From Pseudidiomarina homiensis (GTDB taxonomy: Bacteria; Pseudomonadota; Gammaproteobacteria; Enterobacterales; Alteromonadaceae), in contig NZ_PIPX01000003.1 in NCBI RefSeq assembly GCF_003987225.1, positions 124,001 to 188,000 on the forward strand: DNA of 64,000 bases, read 5' to 3'. Shown piece after piece: positions 43,546-53,416 of the stretch. Below the pieces are notes generated by a model. It was not told the origin of the DNA and searched no databases. It was given only the letters and a program-made list of their open reading frames with translations. Numbering within the stretch: position 1 is the stretch's first letter; each line of letters starts with the position of its first letter. Position numbers and translations under genes: made by a program.

Positions 43546-45303
43546 TCAACTTTGTGCGTTGTTCTTTTTCGCTTTATGTTGCATCAATGCCATGTATTCG
43601 CGCTTCTCGTCTGCACTCAGCGGCGCCTGTTGCTCTTTGGCAAGCAGCTCATTCGCACGTTGTTCAACAAACAAATCAATGAAATACAAGAAGGTATCGA
43701 AAAACTCTTGGCTGATATTGTCTTGCTCAAGATGATGCTCCCAACTTACCAGCTGACGTAAAAGTTTTTCTTCACGCTGACCACGCCAAAGCTCAACCAA
43801 TTGCGCTGAATTAACATTTTGCTCGCGCGTCTGCCGATGCAGCTCAAGCAGTACGTTGATGCCCGGCAATTTAAGTTGCGCTAACTCTTCGTGCAGCGGT
43901 ACTTCGTGACCGAGTTGCGGGTATTGCAGGAGCAGTGCTATGGCACGCCGAATCGGCGTCATTTTTAGTTGTTCCGGCGCTTGTGCATGCTGTGGTTTTT
44001 GCTTCACTTGACTCGCTACTTGCGAGACTTCGCGGCGTAACAAACGGGCCAGTTCCTGTAACAGTTCTTCGCGGTAATAATCGCTGGCCACTTTTTCAAT
44101 TAACGGCCGCGCTTGGCTCAACAGCGCCGCACGTCCACCATCGGTGGTGAGATCCAAGCTCTCAGTCAGATGATTGAAAAAGTACTGGGTGAAGCTTTGT
44201 GCCTTTGCTAACCGCGCAGTGAACGCTTCGGCGCCTTCTTGGCGGACCAAACTATCTGGGTCTTCGCCATCGGGCAAAAATAGAAAATTCAGTTCAAGGC
44301 CGTCGGTTAACAACGGTAAGGCATTTTCGAGTGCGCGCCAGGCCGCGTCTCGGCCCGCACGGTCACCATCGTAGCAACAGGTCACCCGCTTCGTTGCACG
44401 GAATAGCATCTGCAATTGCTCAGTCGTCGTTGCTGTGCCTAGCGATGCCACGGCAAAGTCAATCCCCGCTTGGGCTAAGGCCACGACGTCCATATAGCCT
44501 TCGACAATAACGACTTGCTCGAGATTGCGATGCGCTTGCTTTACTTCATAGAAACCATACAGTTCCCGGCCTTTATGAAAGATGCGCGTTTCTGGCGAGT
44601 TTAAATACTTCGGCCCATCACCGGCCAGAATACGACCACCAAAACCAACCACGCGGCCACGGCGATCACGAATGGGGAACATCACCCGATCGCGGAAGAA
44701 GTCGTAATAACGGCCATTATCGTTGCGATTCACCAGCTTCAAGTCGACCAGCTGTTCACGTGATCCTTGATCCTTTGCCAAACTCTTCAGCAGATCATCC
44801 CAACCATCCGGGGCGTAGCCAATTTGGAATTGCTTCACGACTTCGCCGCTAAGGCCACGGCCCTTAAGATAATCAACCACCTCGGCTGACTTCTTATGGT
44901 TGCGTAACTGATAGGCAAAAAACTTACTGGCACGTTCCATTTGTTGGTAATCATCAGCGGCTTGTTGCCGTTTGCGCGCCTCTGCCTGAGGGTTGGCTGA
45001 GGTTTCGCGGGGCACTTCAACACCCAGCATTGCCGCAAGCTCTTCCACTGCATCGGGGAATTCAAGACCGTCATAGCGCATTAAAAAGTCAATGGCATTA
45101 CCATGCTCGCCACAGCCAAAGCAGTGAAAAAACTGCTTATCCGGAGCTACGGTGAAACTGGGGGTCTTTTCATTATGAAATGGGCAACAGGCCTGATAAT
45201 TACGGCCCGCTTTTTTAAGCGGCACACGGCTATCCACGACTTCGACCACATCGGCGCGGTCAAGTAGATCATAGATAAAGCTTTTTGGAATCAGCCCTGC
45301 CAT
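43546..45303 (-). CDS. dnaG: DNA primase
   Basis: 585 residues. The start at 45303 fits the family (MAGLIPKSFIYDLL), whereas the upstream in-frame ATG adds nine residues. The zinc ribbon is CPFHNEKTPSF with Cys-His, and HCFGCGEHG with Cys-Cys. The Toprim core is VVIVEGYMDVVALAQAG. The DnaB-binding C-terminal helical domain ends the protein (LRQLVSWEHHLEQDN). It makes RNA primers for replication. It follows rpsU after a terminator and precedes the DUF3192 gene. Confidence 0.97.
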   Translation of the reverse strand: MAGLIPKSFIYDLLDRADVVEVVDSRVPLKKAGRNYQACCPFHNEKTPSFTVAPDKQFFHCFGCGEHGNAIDFLMRYDGLEFPDAVEELAAMLGVEVPRETSANPQAEARKRQQAADDYQQMERASKFFAYQLRNHKKSAEVVDYLKGRGLSGEVVKQFQIGYAPDGWDDLLKSLAKDQGSREQLVDLKLVNRNDNGRYYDFFRDRVMFPIRDRRGRVVGFGGRILAGDGPKYLNSPETRIFHKGRELYGFYEVKQAHRNLEQVVIVEGYMDVVALAQAGIDFAVASLGTATTTEQLQMLFRATKRVTCCYDGDRAGRDAAWRALENALPLLTDGLELNFLFLPDGEDPDSLVRQEGAEAFTARLAKAQSFTQYFFNHLTESLDLTTDGGRAALLSQARPLIEKVASDYYREELLQELARLLRREVSQVASQVKQKPQHAQAPEQLKMTPIRRAIALLLQYPQLGHEVPLHEELAQLKLPGINVLLELHRQTREQNVNSAQLVELWRGQREEKLLRQLVSWEHHLEQDNISQEFFDTFLYFIDLFVEQRANELLAKEQQAPLSADEKREYMALMQHKAKKNNAQS

Positions 45304-45371
45304 GGTATCTGCGGTTCCCTTTTGTGTCATCGAGCGAAGGTCGCACGATTGTACCGCTTATTGCAGAAATG

Positions 45372-45403
45372 AAAAAGCCGAAGCGTGAAACACGGCTTCG
45401 GCT
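45372..45403 (-). terminator. Terminator between rpsU and dnaG
   Basis: On the minus strand, AGCCGAAGC pairs with GCTTCGGCT, extended by CGTG/CACG-type pairs with one bulge, then TTTTTC. An internal terminator at this place also occurs in the E. coli rpsU-dnaG-rpoD operon. Confidence 0.85.
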
Positions 45404-45486
45404 CTCAGCAGTCACTGTAAAAGCAGATTGCTCATCAGTAACCAGTCGCGGTGTAAAAGTTCAAGGTCGGCATGCGACCCAACAAC

Positions 45487-45702
45487 TTAGTACAAACGAG
45501 TGCGACGCGCATTCTCGCGCGACAATTTCTTCGCGTGACGTTTTACCGCTGCTGCTTTCTTGCGCTTACGCTCTGCAGTTGGCTTCTCGTAGTGTTCACG
45601 ACGACGTACTTCTGACAATACGCCCGCTTTTTCGCAAGAACGCTTGAAACGACGCAGCGCCACGTCAAACGGCTCGTTTTCTTTTACTTTAACAACTGGC
45701 AT
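45487..45702 (-). CDS. rpsU: 30S ribosomal protein S21
   Basis: 71 residues, the exact family length. It begins [19 protein letters not shown] and is strongly basic. S21 is the last protein added to the small subunit and helps initiation. GAGGTGAG precedes the ATG. It heads the rpsU-dnaG block, with a good promoter at 45787-45815. Confidence 0.98.
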   Translation of the reverse strand: MPVVKVKENEPFDVALRRFKRSCEKAGVLSEVRRREHYEKPTAERKRKKAAAVKRHAKKLSRENARRTRLY

Positions 45703-45786
45703 TAAAATCTCACCTCAATGAAAATTCTGTTGTTTGGTTATCAACTTTGGTCACTTTTTGACCAAGACGAATAAAAATGGTGCTGA

Positions 45787-45815
45787 ATTGTAGCGAGTTC
45801 AGATCCTGATGTAAA
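45787..45815 (-). promoter_or_regulatory. rpsU operon sigma-70 promoter
   Basis: On the minus strand, TTTACA is followed after exactly 17 bases by TACAAT. The predicted start is near 45780, giving a leader of about 78 bases before rpsU. Confidence 0.75.
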
Positions 45816-45860
45816 GCCTGCGATCAATTTAATTCTTTAGGTGAACGTGGCGAGAAAGGA

Positions 45861-45928
45861 TGGAAGCGGTGAAGCATGAAAATCAGGCTGGTCAACATGA
45901 CACTCATGCTGGTGACTCACCGCTTCCA
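45861..45928. other. Structured element upstream of marC, possible sRNA or leader
   Basis: Nested inverted repeats: an outer perfect 12-bp stem TGGAAGCGGTGA / TCACCGCTTCCA, an adjoining inner 7-bp stem AGCATGA / TCATGCT with a 6-base bulge on the 3' side, and a small GTCA/TGAC hairpin inside. A plus-strand terminator lies 75 bp downstream. It lies outside any recognised gene. It could be an sRNA, a cis-acting leader of marC, or a protein-binding site. A 62-codon frame (45860-46048) overlaps but looks spurious. Confidence 0.4.
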
Positions 45929-46002
45929 AAGCGTGATCAACAGAAGTTGTATATTATGTTTTATTTTTGTGAGCAGATTATGACACCTTTACACGTCAAA
46001 TT

Positions 46003-46035
46003 ATGTCGCAGCAAGCTTATTTTGCGACATTTTTT
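46003..46035 (+). terminator. Orphan plus-strand terminator ahead of marC
   Basis: Stem ATGTCGCA / TGCGACAT with a 12-base loop, followed by five T. No plus-strand gene ends here, so it implies a short transcript or a transcription attenuator. A likely marC promoter (TTTACC-18-TACAAT, 46033-46062) starts at its end. The gap 45703-46118 contains otherwise only the rpsU promoter. Confidence 0.65.
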
Positions 46036-46118
46036 ACCTCTTTTTTAAAAACTTGATACAATACGGCTACTTATCGGCGCAATGTCGATCTATACAAGAG
46101 GCTTGCGGGGAGTCTGGC

Positions 46119-46766
46119 ATGTTCGAAACCTTTATTTTTCAATTCACATCTCTGTTCACCATGATCAACCCGGTCGCAGCCGTACCTATTTATATTGCGC
46201 TTACCGAAACCATGACACCCAAAGCAGCACGCTGGGTGGCGATGCGCGCCGCGGTAACAGCCTTTATTGCCTTAAGCGTGTTTGCGCTGTTGGGCGAAGC
46301 TATTTTTAGTTTCTTCAATATTTCAGTGAACGGCTTGCGGGTCGCGGGCGGTATTTTGTTCTTTGTGATGGGTTTTGAGATGTTACGCGGTCGCACTGTC
46401 CCTAAACGGGTCGATGGCGAAACCGATGGAGATTTCGGCTCCGACGTGGCAGTCACACCGATCGGCATCCCAATGATTGCCGGACCAGGGGCCATTACCA
46501 TGGTGATCTTGGTTATTCAGGAAGGTAAAACCGCAGCCTCGACAGCTTCTTCGAGCATCAGCCTGTTTATCGCTATTGGCTTGGTCTGCGCATTAACGGC
46601 AGTGGTGCTCGCCAGTGGCCGACAATTATTAGCCAAGCTCGGCCGCAGCGGTAGTAAGATTCTAATGCGCCTAATGGGACTTATTGTCATGCTCATTGCC
46701 GTCGAGTTTTTCTTCGCCGGCATCAAACCCTACGTGATTGATATTGCACGTTCGATCCCAGCCTAG
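46119..46766 (+). CDS. marC: MarC-family membrane protein
   Basis: 215 residues with six membrane segments. MarC features are TSLFTMINPVAAVPIYIALT at the start, then GLRVAGGILFFVMGFEMLRG, and TPIGIPMIAGPGAITMVILV in the middle. Proteins of this NAAT-like family are of unclear role; E. coli MarC is not an antibiotic pump. The ATG at 46119 follows CGGGGAG, whereas an upstream in-frame start at 46053 lies inside the likely promoter. It is the single gene of its transcription unit. Confidence 0.9.
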   Translation: MFETFIFQFTSLFTMINPVAAVPIYIALTETMTPKAARWVAMRAAVTAFIALSVFALLGEAIFSFFNISVNGLRVAGGILFFVMGFEMLRGRTVPKRVDGETDGDFGSDVAVTPIGIPMIAGPGAITMVILVIQEGKTAASTASSSISLFIAIGLVCALTAVVLASGRQLLAKLGRSGSKILMRLMGLIVMLIAVEFFFAGIKPYVIDIARSIPA

Positions 46767-46779
46767 CAGGCTGGGATCG
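46753..46779. repeat. 12-bp inverted repeat across the marC stop codon
   Basis: CGATCCCAGCCT / AGGCTGGGATCG with a 3-base loop. It lies between the convergent marC and tgt genes. It lacks a T-run in either direction, so it may act in transcript protection or in Rho-assisted ending. Confidence 0.55.
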
Positions 46780-46788
46780 CAGCGTTAC

Positions 46789-47919
<1,131 letters not shown>

Positions 47920-47958
47920 TTAATTCACGGAAAAACAGTCCGAGGGCGCCAGTATACC

Positions 47959-49005
47959 TTAGCTCGGTTTACGGGTCACAAACATCGCATCGCCATAACT
48001 GAAAAAGCGATAGCGTTCTTGAATGGCCTGGTCATAGGCATTGAGGACTTGCTCGCGTCCAGCAAATGCCGAAATCAACATAATCAACGTCGACTCTGGC
48101 AGGTGAAAGTTGGTCACCATGGCATCAATAATTTGGAATTCATAACCGGGATAGATAAAGATATCAGTGTCGGAAAAAAACGGCGCTAATTGCTGACCAC
48201 TTTTTAACGCCGCTTGTGCTGCTGACTCAAGCGAGCGCACTGACGTCGTTCCCACGGCCACAACACGCTTACCAGCAGCTTTGGTCGCTAAAATCGCATC
48301 AACAGTTTCTTGCGGCACTTCAGCGTATTCACTGTGCATGTGATGTTCTTCGATATTATCAACGCGCACAGGCTGAAACGTGCCAGCACCAACATGCAAG
48401 GTCACATAAGCAAACTGCACTCCTTTGGCTTTGAGCGCAGTTAGAATCGCATCATCGAAGTGTAAACCTGCGGTCGGCGCGGCAACAGCGCCCGGTTTTT
48501 TATTGTAGACCGTTTGATAGCGCTCACGATCGCTCGCCTCATCGGGGCGATCAATATAGGGCGGCAAAGGCATATGCCCGTAGCTTTCCAGAACTTCTAA
48601 GACCGGCGCTGCGGTTAAAAACTTAAGCTCAAACAATGCGCCTTCACGGCCCACCATTTCAACATCAACCTTACCTTCGAGAATAAATTTGGCGCCAGGC
48701 TTCGGCGCGCGGTTACTGCGTACATGCGCCAGCACCCGTTGGTCGTCCAGCAAGCGTTCGACCAATACTTCTATTTTGCCGCCCGAAACCTTCTCACCGA
48801 GCATCCGCGCCGGAATCACACGGGTATCGTTGAACACCAACAGGTCGCCAGCTTCAAGTTCATCCACAATCGCTTTGAACTGTGAATGCTCGACCGCACC
48901 GGTTTCACCATCAAGGCGCAACATACGGCTCGCACTGCGATCCGGCTGAGGGTAACGAGCTATCAGCTCATCAGGTAATGCAAAGGTAAAGTCTTTTACG
49001 TCCAT
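47959..49005 (-). CDS. queA: SAM:tRNA ribosyltransferase-isomerase
   Basis: 348 residues. It converts preQ1 in tRNA to epoxyqueuosine using the ribosyl part of SAM. Family signatures are [13 protein letters not shown] at the start, [34 protein letters not shown] and [19 protein letters not shown] chose the ATG at 49005, because a longer frame adds 26 residues unlike the family. It forms an operon with tgt. Confidence 0.96.
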   Translation of the reverse strand: MDVKDFTFALPDELIARYPQPDRSASRMLRLDGETGAVEHSQFKAIVDELEAGDLLVFNDTRVIPARMLGEKVSGGKIEVLVERLLDDQRVLAHVRSNRAPKPGAKFILEGKVDVEMVGREGALFELKFLTAAPVLEVLESYGHMPLPPYIDRPDEASDRERYQTVYNKKPGAVAAPTAGLHFDDAILTALKAKGVQFAYVTLHVGAGTFQPVRVDNIEEHHMHSEYAEVPQETVDAILATKAAGKRVVAVGTTSVRSLESAAQAALKSGQQLAPFFSDTDIFIYPGYEFQIIDAMVTNFHLPESTLIMLISAFAGREQVLNAYDQAIQERYRFFSYGDAMFVTRKPS

Positions 49006-49055
49006 AGGTATCACTGCCGCTATTTTGAGCGCGTACTTTACCTGTTTTGACGGGC

Positions 49056-49081
49056 AAAAAAAAGCACGCCCGAAGGCGTGC
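49056..49081 (-). terminator. Terminator of the ECF sigma operon
   Basis: On the minus strand, GCACGCC / GGCGTGC with a TTCG loop is followed by eight T. It lies 33 bp after the coiled-coil gene and before queA. Confidence 0.9.
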
Positions 49082-49113
49082 AAACAGAGATGACAACCGA
49101 TCCTATTGATCAG

Positions 49114-50034
49114 TTAAAAGTTGTACGTCGTTGCTTTAGTTAACAGATCACTTGGCGATTCACATTTATCTAATTGACCTTTCGAGAAAATATAGATTTT
49201 GTCATTGCCGCCTTGTTCTGCTTGGCCTGCGCCTTCGAGTACAAAGGTTACATTTTCCGATGCTGGCAACGCCCGCAACGTACGGCCGTAATCACACAGA
49301 GTACTCGCCATAGTTTGTTCAAAACTCGCAAGTTGCTTCTGCAATAACTCTGCACGCTCGGCTTTACGCACTTCTACTTTCTTGCGCACTTGTTGACGCG
49401 CTTCAGCGATTTCTGCACGCGCTGTTTCCAATGCTTGCTGGGTTTCTTCCAATTCGACCCGTGCCTGTGCTAGTTCTTTCTCAATCGCCTCGCTTTCAGC
49501 TCCCTCAGCGCTGCGTTTGGCCAGCTCTAAGTCACGTACACGGCGGCGAAGTTCACGCATATCACCGGCTGATTCACGGACTTCATCGGTCACCGTGCGA
49601 ATGATGCGAATATTACCTTCGCCGTCACCTTCAATATCTTCAGTAACAATTTCTAAGCCTTCCAGCGCTTCAGATGCTGCCGCTAAGCCTTCGGTTACCG
49701 CCAGTTCAATTTCGACACTATCGATACCTTCAATGTGCGGCATATCAGGCATCGGTGGAATAGGTACTTCACCGCCGAAAAACATGATGCGGTTACCACC
49801 GATCCGAGTGCGGTACACGACGCCTTGGCCAGCTAAATAGTTGTAGCTCAAACGGTCACGTGAAATCACATGACGTTGATCTGATTTACTTTCCTGCTCC
49901 AGTGCGGTCGAAAAAATGCTATTCATAATTTCAAGTTGCTTTCGCAGCTCGTTTCGTTGTTTCTCGTCCGCATGAGCAACTGTACTTGTCGTCAGTGCTA
50001 ATGCGACCGCAGAAATCGCCATTAAGGTACGCAT
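49114..50034 (-). CDS. Periplasmic coiled-coil protein of the ECF operon
   Basis: 306 residues. A signal peptide (LMAISAVALALTTSTVAHAD) is followed by a short globular part with GGEVPIPPMPDMPHIEGID. A long coiled coil at residues ~160-235 (LRRRVRDLELAKRSAEGAES) precedes a C-terminal domain with two cysteines, in STLCDYGRTL and QLDKCESPSDL. It could form a disulfide in the periplasm. AAGGAGT precedes the ATG. It is third in the ECF sigma/anti-sigma operon. I do not recognise a family. A role as the sensed or sensing envelope component is inference. Confidence 0.72.
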   Translation of the reverse strand: MRTLMAISAVALALTTSTVAHADEKQRNELRKQLEIMNSIFSTALEQESKSDQRHVISRDRLSYNYLAGQGVVYRTRIGGNRIMFFGGEVPIPPMPDMPHIEGIDSVEIELAVTEGLAAASEALEGLEIVTEDIEGDGEGNIRIIRTVTDEVRESAGDMRELRRRVRDLELAKRSAEGAESEAIEKELAQARVELEETQQALETARAEIAEARQQVRKKVEVRKAERAELLQKQLASFEQTMASTLCDYGRTLRALPASENVTFVLEGAGQAEQGGNDKIYIFSKGQLDKCESPSDLLTKATTYNF

Positions 50035-50038
50035 GGTA

Positions 50039-50614
50039 TTACTCCTTCGTCTCAAAATTTGGGGTGGTATCCAAGTCACTCGGCTCAATAAGCTGATCTG
50101 TGACTTGTGAAAGTTGATAAGCAAAATAAACCTGATCGTCTTCGCGCTGTGCATTTACATAACGAATCAAGTCTTCCATATCCTCTTGGCGCTCACTGCG
50201 ATTGGTGGTCAATACATAATTCACCAATTGCTGATTAGCGGCTGCCACATCATCGCGGAAGTCTTCGCGCAAGTTCGCCGCGTAATCGGCCATTTGCAAT
50301 TGCTGTTCAGCAGCGTAAGCATTCATGCGCTCGGACACTGCGGCCTGTAATTGTTGTTCAGTCAATCCACCACCAAAGTGAACATTGAAGCCTTGATCGG
50401 TCACTTGTACCTGTAACTGACTTACAATGGCTAGCAACGCCAGCGCCGAGCAGGCCAGTGAGGCTACCGGTAAAAAAGGCCGTTGCCACCAGCGCAAAGG
50501 CTGTTCGGCGTGACCGCGAAAGGTCAGTTCACGCGGCCATTCAGGTACGCGTTCGGCTTGGGTCTGATCGGCAGTCTGCTGGATCCAATTTTCAAATTCA
50601 TGTGACTTATTCAT
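50039..50614 (-). CDS. Membrane-anchored anti-sigma factor
   Basis: 191 residues: a cytoplasmic N-terminal segment (MNKSHEFENWIQQTADQTQA), a single membrane segment (VASLACSALALLAIVSQL, residues ~51-68), and a periplasmic helical tail rich in Gln. The ATG overlaps the sigma stop by 4 bp (ATGA). Both the topology and the coupling fit an anti-sigma factor that holds the ECF sigma at the membrane. No zinc-binding ZAS motif is evident, so it is not of the RsrA/ChrR type. Confidence 0.78.
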   Translation of the reverse strand: MNKSHEFENWIQQTADQTQAERVPEWPRELTFRGHAEQPLRWWQRPFLPVASLACSALALLAIVSQLQVQVTDQGFNVHFGGGLTEQQLQAAVSERMNAYAAEQQLQMADYAANLREDFRDDVAAANQQLVNYVLTTNRSERQEDMEDLIRYVNAQREDDQVYFAYQLSQVTDQLIEPSDLDTTPNFETKE

Positions 50615-51153
50615 ACGTCCTCCACCAACTGCTGTAAACGTTCAACCGCTTTGTATAAGCGTGACTTCACGGTGTTCAGCGGTACATCAAGTTGCTGACT
50701 AATCTCTTGTAACTTCAAATGCTGAAAAAACTTCAGCTCGACAACAATGCGTTGCTCAATCGGCAGCTCCTGCATGGCTTTCACCAATTGCTGGGTGCGT
50801 TGCTGCCCCTGATAAACGGCTTCCGGGTTGTGCCAATCGAGCTCACTTTCTTGCTGTTCAAAATCATGTTCATCAGCAAAATCTTTACGCCGACGAAAGT
50901 GCTCGATACAGCGATGGTGAGCGATCTTCATCAGCCAGTTCTTGAATGAACTTTCACCACGCCAGCCAGCTAAATTGCGGAATAGCGACAAAAACACGTC
51001 CTGCATTAAATCCATGGCGTCGTCACGACTGCCGCTCATGCGCAGAGCGTAGTTAAACACTAATCCTTCGTAGCGCTGTACCAATTGCAACCAGGCCTGT
51101 TTGTTATTTTCTAAGGCTCGCCTCACGAGCCGCTCATCTGATGGTGCAAACAC
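50611..51153 (-). CDS. ECF sigma factor
   Basis: 180 residues with sigma regions 2 and 4 only. Region 2 has RRALENNKQAWLQLVQRYEG, NYALRMSGSRDDAMDLMQDV and FKNWLMKIAHHRCIEHFRRR. Region 4 has LPIEQRIVVELKFFQHLKLQ and an HTH in LDVPLNTVKSRLYKAVERLQ. The start is GTG (51153) after AAAGGAA. An in-frame TTG at 51201 is less likely. It heads a three-gene operon and probably autoregulates it. The stimulus is unknown, but the membrane-anchored anti-sigma points to the envelope. Confidence 0.92.
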   Translation of the reverse strand: MFAPSDERLVRRALENNKQAWLQLVQRYEGLVFNYALRMSGSRDDAMDLMQDVFLSLFRNLAGWRGESSFKNWLMKIAHHRCIEHFRRRKDFADEHDFEQQESELDWHNPEAVYQGQQRTQQLVKAMQELPIEQRIVVELKFFQHLKLQEISQQLDVPLNTVKSRLYKAVERLQQLVEDV

Positions 51154-51243
51154 AATTGAGTTCCTTTGTTCTTTGCTACTGTAGTCGAGCGCCAACAACA
51201 AAAAGTTTTCGTAACAGCAAAAAAATTTCTTATGCGCACAAAA

Positions 51244-51265
51244 AAAGGCGACCGAAGCCGCCTTT
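51244..51265 (-). terminator. Terminator of the phosphate transporter operon
   Basis: On the minus strand, AAAGGCGGC / GTCGCCTTT with a TTCG loop is followed by TTTT. It lies 21 bp after the Pit stop. Confidence 0.85.
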
Positions 51266-51285
51266 CTATAGTGGACGAGGTTGGC

Positions 51286-52554
51286 TTAAACGCCAAATGC
51301 CGCCTTCAAAATAAAGAAGAAGATAATCGACATAATCGCACCTGCCGGCAGGGTAACCACCCACGACACGACAATGTTACGAACCACACCCAAGTTCAAT
51401 GCGGCGATACCGCGCGCCATACCTACACCGAGCACCGCACCCACTAGGGTTTGCGTCGTCGAAATAGGGAGACCGGTACCAGAAGCAATAACCACCGTCG
51501 ACGCGGCCGCTAATTCTGCGGCGAAACCACGGCTTGGGGTCAAGTGCGTAATCCCTTTACCAATGGTTGCGATAACGCGCTTACCGAGCATCGCTAGACC
51601 TAGTACGATACCTACGGCACCGACTGGCAATACCCACCATGCGAGCGCGGCCTTGCTCGAAATCTCACCACCACTTTGCACGACACTTACGACTGCAGCC
51701 AATGGACCAATCGCATTCGCAACGTCATTTGAACCGTGGGCAAAAGCCATGGCACAGGCGGTAACCACCATCAATACAGCGAATACTTTTTCGACATTGG
51801 TGTAATGCATGTCTTTATCGGCCGAAGGGTCAAAGCGTAGACGGCCGATCATGATTTTACCGATGATTCCTACCACCACACCAATACCTATCGCCAAGGC
51901 AATGCCGTCGAAGGTTGAGAACTGCACACCAACGTGCTTCAGTCCCTTCTTGATGGTAACCAACGCGATAACAAAGCCGGTAAGTCCCATGTAGAAAGGT
52001 ACATAGCGTTTGGCCATGTCGAGCGGGTTTTCCCGATCAAAAATAAGCTTCTGTGCGCTTATAAAGATGAAATAGGCAATGAGGCCGGCGATCATAGGTG
52101 TCACCACCCAACTACCGACAATACCTAGTACCTTTGACCACTCCACCGAGTCAGGACTCACACCGACGGCGGCAAAGCCAACGATAGCGCCGATAATCGA
52201 GTGCGTTGTCGACACTGGCCAACCCAAATACGACGCGATTAGCAGCCAGAAACCAGCGGCTAAGAGAGCGCCAATCATACCGAATACGAGCAGTTCCGGT
52301 GCATCGACAAAGTACGCCGAGTCAATAATACCTTTGCGAATCGTCGAGGTAACTTCACCACCCGCCAAATACGCACCAGCAAACTCGAAAATCATCGCGA
52401 CAATAATCGCTTGTTTGATGGTTAACGCTTTAGAACCTACTGAGGTTCCCATAGCGTTCGCAACGTCATTGGCACCGATACCCCACGCCATAAAGAAGGC
52501 AAACGCTGCTGCCATCAAGATCAACGTGAGGTTATAAGTTGAAATAATATCCAT
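51286..52554 (-). CDS. PiT-family inorganic phosphate transporter
   Basis: 422 residues with about ten membrane segments and the family's internal duplication: WGIGANDVANAMGTSVGSKA near residue 24 and FAHGSNDVANAIGPLAAVV later. It is a low-affinity symporter of phosphate with cations or protons. GGAGA precedes the ATG. It is coupled downstream of a DUF47 protein (14 bp), its usual regulatory partner. Confidence 0.95.
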   Translation of the reverse strand: MDIISTYNLTLILMAAAFAFFMAWGIGANDVANAMGTSVGSKALTIKQAIIVAMIFEFAGAYLAGGEVTSTIRKGIIDSAYFVDAPELLVFGMIGALLAAGFWLLIASYLGWPVSTTHSIIGAIVGFAAVGVSPDSVEWSKVLGIVGSWVVTPMIAGLIAYFIFISAQKLIFDRENPLDMAKRYVPFYMGLTGFVIALVTIKKGLKHVGVQFSTFDGIALAIGIGVVVGIIGKIMIGRLRFDPSADKDMHYTNVEKVFAVLMVVTACAMAFAHGSNDVANAIGPLAAVVSVVQSGGEISSKAALAWWVLPVGAVGIVLGLAMLGKRVIATIGKGITHLTPSRGFAAELAAASTVVIASGTGLPISTTQTLVGAVLGVGMARGIAALNLGVVRNIVVSWVVTLPAGAIMSIIFFFILKAAFGV

Positions 52555-52568
52555 TGTTTGTCTCCGAC

Positions 52569-53249
52569 TTAGACTCGTGCAAGCATGAGCTCAAATCGCG
52601 CGCCCACGCGCTCGGCTAGGTCCGCGAGATCACCGACCCAATCAAGGATTTTGTAGAGAAACATCGCATCAAGCGGATTCATGTCCTGCTCTAACGCACG
52701 TAGCTGACGGCGTAGTTTAACTTGCAGGGCATCGGTATCTTGCTCAATGTTGTCCAGCTCAGAAATCAGGCTATCAACAATCTTACGCTCGCGGCCTTTG
52801 AAGCCCACTTCGAGCAGATCATCGAATTCACCAATGGTTTCTTTGGCTTTATCGGTGGCATCCAAACAGCGCTGCAGATACGCATCAAAGCCTTCAACCA
52901 TCGACTCTGGTACTTGTAATTCACGTCCAGTAATCAGGCCGGAAATATCTTTAGCTTTGTTCGCGATGCGGTCTTGTTGCGATACCAGTTCGAGCAAATC
53001 GGTGCGCTCGACAGGCATAAACAAACCACCAGGAAGGTTCAAACGGATTTCGCGTTTCAGATCATCTGCGGCTTTTTCTTTTTTCACAATCGCCTTGCGA
53101 TGCTCTTCAGCGTCATCCCAATTGCCGGCATAAACGGCTTGAAAGAAGGGTTTTAAAGTCATTGCGCAGTCATGCACTTGTTCAATGTGCTCGATCATCG
53201 GTTTGATCGGTGACTTTGCAAATACACCTAGAAACGAGTTTGCAGACAT
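52569..53249 (-). CDS. DUF47 (TIGR00153) PhoU-like regulator of Pit
   Basis: 226 residues, helical, resembling PhoU. It starts MSANSFLGVFAKSPIKPMIE and has a metal-site-like helix LVSQQDRIANKAKDISGLIT. Such proteins sit beside PiT transporters and regulate their activity. It lies 14 bp upstream of pit on the same strand. A small stem CCCGAT/ATCGGG is visible upstream near 53297. Confidence 0.92.
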   Translation of the reverse strand: MSANSFLGVFAKSPIKPMIEHIEQVHDCAMTLKPFFQAVYAGNWDDAEEHRKAIVKKEKAADDLKREIRLNLPGGLFMPVERTDLLELVSQQDRIANKAKDISGLITGRELQVPESMVEGFDAYLQRCLDATDKAKETIGEFDDLLEVGFKGRERKIVDSLISELDNIEQDTDALQVKLRRQLRALEQDMNPLDAMFLYKILDWVGDLADLAERVGARFELMLARV

Positions 53250-53416
53250 AAAAGTTCGCCTTTGTTGCTGCTATTAGAATCATCGTGTTCCCGATCATTA
53301 TCGGGGTGCGCATACTAGCCAAAATGTAAGCGCTGCGCAAAGAGTATTCCACGTTGTTTTTGCGAAATAACCCGTTTATTGTAATTCAATACCATCACAA
53401 TGTAAGAGAAACCTAA

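Noticed and set aside
45860-46048. 62-codon frame upstream of marC
   Set aside because: It overlaps the structured inverted repeats and the orphan terminator, and its product looks random.
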